From the NCBI GenBank assembly GCA_964565895.1, contig CAZMGT010000013.1:4919-68918 (forward strand): 64,000 bases of DNA. The letters are read 5' to 3'. Below, in pieces: positions 61,473-64,000 of this stretch. Every line of letters starts with the position of its first letter. Position 1 is the first letter of the stretch. This DNA is from CAZMGT01 sp964565895. GTDB taxonomy: Bacteria > Armatimonadota > Zipacnadia > UBA1398 > CAZMGT01. The position numbers were made by a program, and so were the translations under genes. The notes beneath the pieces were generated by a model. It searched no databases and had not been told where the DNA came from. It saw nothing but the letters and a program-made list of their open reading frames with translations.

Positions 61473-63407
61473 TCAGCAGTTTTCCCCCTCCTCGCGGCGC
61501 CGTTTGTCGCTCATGCGCTTGCTCGTCTTTCCGTCGTCTGTGCGATATACGTGCACGCAGTTTTTCCCCGCGCGCTTGGCGCAATAAAGCGCCTGGTCCG
61601 CGCGCTCGAGCAGCTCCGCCGGCCTGCGCAGCGATGGCTCATAGGTCGCCACGCCCACGCTCGCCGTGACTTGAAATTCCTCTCCGCCGTCGGTAAAGCG
61701 CAACTGAGCGATGCGCTGGCGAATGCGCTCGGCCATCTGCCGCGCCCCTTGCGCCTCGGTGTGCGGCGCGATAATCGCAAACTCCTCTCCGCCATAGCGC
61801 GCGACAACGTCCACCCCGCGCGACGTCCGCTGCAGCGTCGTAGCCACCGCGCGCAACACTACATCGCCCTGTGCGTGGCCATAGCGGTCGTTAACCTGCT
61901 TAAAATCGTCCAGGTCGAGCATAAGCAGGGACAGCGGCTGCCCGTAGCGCTGGGCCATTTTCCAAAAGCTGCGCAGTTGGCTCATCAGGTGCTGGTAGTT
62001 ATACAGACCCGTCAGCCCGTCGCGCGTCGCCGCCTCGCGCAGGTGTTCATAGAGGCTGGCATTTTCCACGGCGCTCGCGGCATTGCTTGCCAACAGGGCA
62101 AGCAGCTCTGCCTCGCCTCGCCCGAGTGGCTCCCCCTCCCTTTCCCGCTGAGCCACGAGAACCCCCTGCACCAACCCCTGCACCCTAATCGGCACAGCAA
62201 CAAGCGACCCCCGCCTTCCCAGCATCCCCTCCCCCTCCGCGTCGATCCGCGCCTCTTGGGCAACGTCCGCCACGACAACAGGCTGCCCCGCGGCGGCACA
62301 GTAGCCGACGAGCCCCTTTCCGCGCTCCGCGGCCGCCTTCCCCACGGCCTCCCCCGTCACGCCGCGGGCAAAGCGCAGGACAAGCGGTCCCCCCGCCTCC
62401 TCGGCCCAAAACAAAAAGCAGCGGTCGGCTTTTGTCAGCCGCTGCGCGTTTTCCAGCAAGCCCTCAAGGATGTCCTCGACCTCCACCGAGGCGCTTAGCG
62501 TGCGCCCTGCTTCGACGAGCTCCGCCATCTGCACCGTCCGCTGGCGCGCCGTTTCATAAAGCCGCGCATGGCGCACAAGGCTCGCCGCCTGGCTCGCGAG
62601 CAGGCCTACCATACGCCGCAGCCCGGCGTCGCTCTGCCCCGCTTTGCCCGGGACAACGGCCAGCGCTCCCGCTATCCCCTCGCCCGCGAAAAACGGGGCG
62701 ACCAACGCGCCTCTGCCAACCACCGGCGCGGGCGTTGTTTGCCCCTCTTCGCTCTCCGCCTTGCCAATCGCCTCTCGCGCAATGCGCAGCAGCTCGCGCT
62801 CCACCTTTGTCCCGCTGCGCTTGGGCGCCCGCGCCATCACGCGTACCCTCCCCCGCGGGCGCTCGCGCAGGCAGACGATCGCCCGGCGCAGCTCCAACGC
62901 CTCGCGCACCCCCTCGGCAAACCGCTGCAGGGCAACGTCGATACGCAGCGCGCTCGCCGCCTCAAGGCAGGCGTGCTGGGTGGCGAGCAGTTGCTCCACC
63001 TGCCGGCGCAGCACGTCCACCTGCTCCGCCGCGCCCTCGGCCGTTGCCTGCTTTTCCGCGCGCGCTTGGACAAGCTGCCGGGCAACGGCCGCGGCGAGCG
63101 CCGGGCCCGTGCCTTGCCTTGCCGAAACAGCTTCCCCGAAGACCTCCGCTTGGCGCAGCCCACGCAGCCGCCCCACAGCGACAAGCCGCGGCTTGGCTTG
63201 CTCCTCCAGCTCCTCTATCGCCCGCTGAACGGCGCCCGCCTTCTCCCCGCGCGCAACAACCACTGCGCAGCGCGCCCGCGCGATCGCCCGCCCTGCCCCG
63301 TCCGGCTCCCAGTCCGCGGCCTCCGTGTCAAATCCCGCCTGGGCGAGCGTTTCAAGCGCGCTCTCGCGCCATGGCCCGGGCGCAGCGAGCAATAAAACAT
63401 CGGCCAC
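61473..63407 (-). CDS. GAF-domain diguanylate cyclase
   Basis: A 644-aa cytoplasmic signalling protein. Residues 1-95 resemble a receiver fold without the phospho-accepting Asp (ADVLLLAAPGPWRESALETL), followed by a coiled coil. Two GAF-like regions follow (about 140-290 and 300-450). The GGDEF domain (about 460-625) begins DGLTGLYNYQHL and has an intact GGEEF active site near 537, with an I-site RGVD five residues ahead. It should make c-di-GMP in response to a ligand or redox signal. GTG 63407 is preferred because AAGGGAGAG lies about 8 bases upstream; ATG 63443 and TTG 63461 lack good ribosome binding sites. Confidence 0.9.
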   Translation of the reverse strand: MADVLLLAAPGPWRESALETLAQAGFDTEAADWEPDGAGRAIARARCAVVVARGEKAGAVQRAIEELEEQAKPRLVAVGRLRGLRQAEVFGEAVSARQGTGPALAAAVARQLVQARAEKQATAEGAAEQVDVLRRQVEQLLATQHACLEAASALRIDVALQRFAEGVREALELRRAIVCLRERPRGRVRVMARAPKRSGTKVERELLRIAREAIGKAESEEGQTTPAPVVGRGALVAPFFAGEGIAGALAVVPGKAGQSDAGLRRMVGLLASQAASLVRHARLYETARQRTVQMAELVEAGRTLSASVEVEDILEGLLENAQRLTKADRCFLFWAEEAGGPLVLRFARGVTGEAVGKAAAERGKGLVGYCAAAGQPVVVADVAQEARIDAEGEGMLGRRGSLVAVPIRVQGLVQGVLVAQREREGEPLGRGEAELLALLASNAASAVENASLYEHLREAATRDGLTGLYNYQHLMSQLRSFWKMAQRYGQPLSLLMLDLDDFKQVNDRYGHAQGDVVLRAVATTLQRTSRGVDVVARYGGEEFAIIAPHTEAQGARQMAERIRQRIAQLRFTDGGEEFQVTASVGVATYEPSLRRPAELLERADQALYCAKRAGKNCVHVYRTDDGKTSKRMSDKRRREEGENC

Positions 63408-63589
63408 TTCCCTGCTCTCCCTTGCCGGCTTATTATGCCCCATCGCCGCGCGCGGCGACAACCGCTGCGCCTCTGCCCTGCAACGTTGCTTTCGCGTGCG
63501 CGTCCAAATTCACTGCGCAGGAACTGCCTGCCTTCTAGCGAAGTAATCCTCGGCAACGAACCGTTCTTGCCCTTGCGGAGGGGCGGCGC

Positions 63590-64000
63590 ATGGCCCAACG
63601 GCGCGTGCTTGTTTTCGTCTTGCTCTTGCTTTGCGCGGCGCTCGCCTTCGCCCAGGAGGAGGTCGACCGCCAAACGCGCGAGCGCGCGGACCTGCTCTAT
63701 AACCAAGCCGTCAAAGAGCAAGACCTCGATACAAAAATTAAGCTCTACCGCGAGTGCCTCCGCGTATACAGCGGCCATCGCAACGCTTGGCTAAACCTCG
63801 GCCTGGCCCTGATCGAGGCCAACGAGCTCGACCAGGCGCTCGACGCCCTCCGCCACGCCGCGGAGATCGACCCCAGATACTATAAAGCGCACTGGAACAT
63901 GGCCTATATCTACGAGCGGCAGGGCAAGCTCGCCGAGGCGCTTAAAGAGTGGCAGGCCGTGCTCAACTGCTACGGCCTCAGCGCGCGCGAGTACTCCTTT
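63590..64000 (+). CDS. Secreted TPR-repeat protein (3' truncated by window edge)
   Basis: Open to the window end with 137 codons present. A signal peptide (hydrophobic about 6-20, cleavage near AFA-QEEVD) is followed by at least two TPR units with the typical spacing (AWLNLGLALIEANELDQALD, HWNMAYIYERQGKLAEALKE). Predicted periplasmic or surface scaffold protein. ATG 63590 with GCGGAGGGG just upstream. It is divergent from the GAF-GGDEF gene with 182 bases between; no clear promoter was found there. Confidence 0.85.
   Translation, partial: MAQRRVLVFVLLLLCAALAFAQEEVDRQTRERADLLYNQAVKEQDLDTKIKLYRECLRVYSGHRNAWLNLGLALIEANELDQALDALRHAAEIDPRYYKAHWNMAYIYERQGKLAEALKEWQAVLNCYGLSAREYSF

Overview
The window is a GC-rich (mostly about 65-72%) bacterial chromosomal scaffold. 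It contains one run of exactly 100 N (41847-41946), so it is probably from a draft or metagenome assembly. Several features point to Armatimonadota or a close relative (inference from gene-family content; no 16S rRNA is present). These are four type II pseudopilins with the FPVFAKAREKAR-like or closely similar N-terminus, three of them carrying the C-terminal H-X9-DG motif; two 657-aa DUF6785-type membrane proteins; a GH42 beta-galactosidase; a UROD-like methyltransferase; a Gfo/Idh/MocA oxidoreductase; and multidomain PQQ-propeller and protease proteins with Planctomycetes-like architecture. No tRNA, rRNA, CRISPR array, insertion sequence or phage gene was recognised.

Layout. 1-3.6 kb: plus-strand housekeeping run recG (5' truncated) - rsmD - coaD - coiled-coil protein. 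3.6-9.9 kb: minus-strand run led by a consensus sigma70 promoter, with S55 (SpoIVB-like) peptidase - MlaE permease - rlmN - hypothetical - ECF sigma factor - zinc-finger anti-sigma factor with a secretin/STN-like C-terminal domain. 10-17 kb: a LolA-like secreted protein, a one-TM protein, tyrS, a DUF1848 protein, an Fe-S aldo/keto reductase and a PD-(D/E)XK-like protein. 17.2-24.9 kb: a plus-strand set DUF6785 membrane protein - degenerate M28 peptidase fused to an FtsX-type permease - NHL-repeat lipoprotein. 24.8-27.6 kb: an intact M28 peptidase and an AAC(3)-like acetyltransferase. 27.8-30.7 kb: three tandem pseudopilin genes, each with its own leader and terminator. 30.7-41.1 kb: a long minus-strand run of a second DUF6785 protein, subtilisin-like lipoprotein, sulfatase, PQQ/methyltransferase-like/PQQ/malectin-like giant and a Thr-Pro-repeat lipoprotein. 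41.3-47.6 kb: a membrane protein broken by the gap, a receiver-GGDEF protein, TolB-like lipoprotein, UROD-like protein, Nudix hydrolase, fourth pseudopilin and zinc-ribbon protein. 47.7-57.9 kb: GH42, an HEXXH protease/propeller/putative beta-barrel fusion, UVR-domain protein, Gfo/Idh/MocA oxidoreductase, transglutaminase-like lipoprotein and two tandem helical secreted proteins. 58-64 kb: serS, an orphan histidine kinase, HAD phosphatase, GAF-GGDEF protein and a 3'-truncated TPR protein.

Themes. The core part is ordinary translation, repair and CoA metabolism. The accessory part (17-57 kb) is strongly biased towards cell-surface and secreted proteins: pseudopilins, at least six lipoproteins, four peptidase-like proteins, two DUF6785 proteins and several beta-propellers. 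A working inference is an envelope-associated protein/peptide and polysaccharide processing locus. The least explained parts are the DUF6785 / pseudo-M28-FtsX / NHL set, the PQQ-methyltransferase-PQQ-malectin protein, the STN-bearing anti-sigma factor and the mosaic pseudopilin array.
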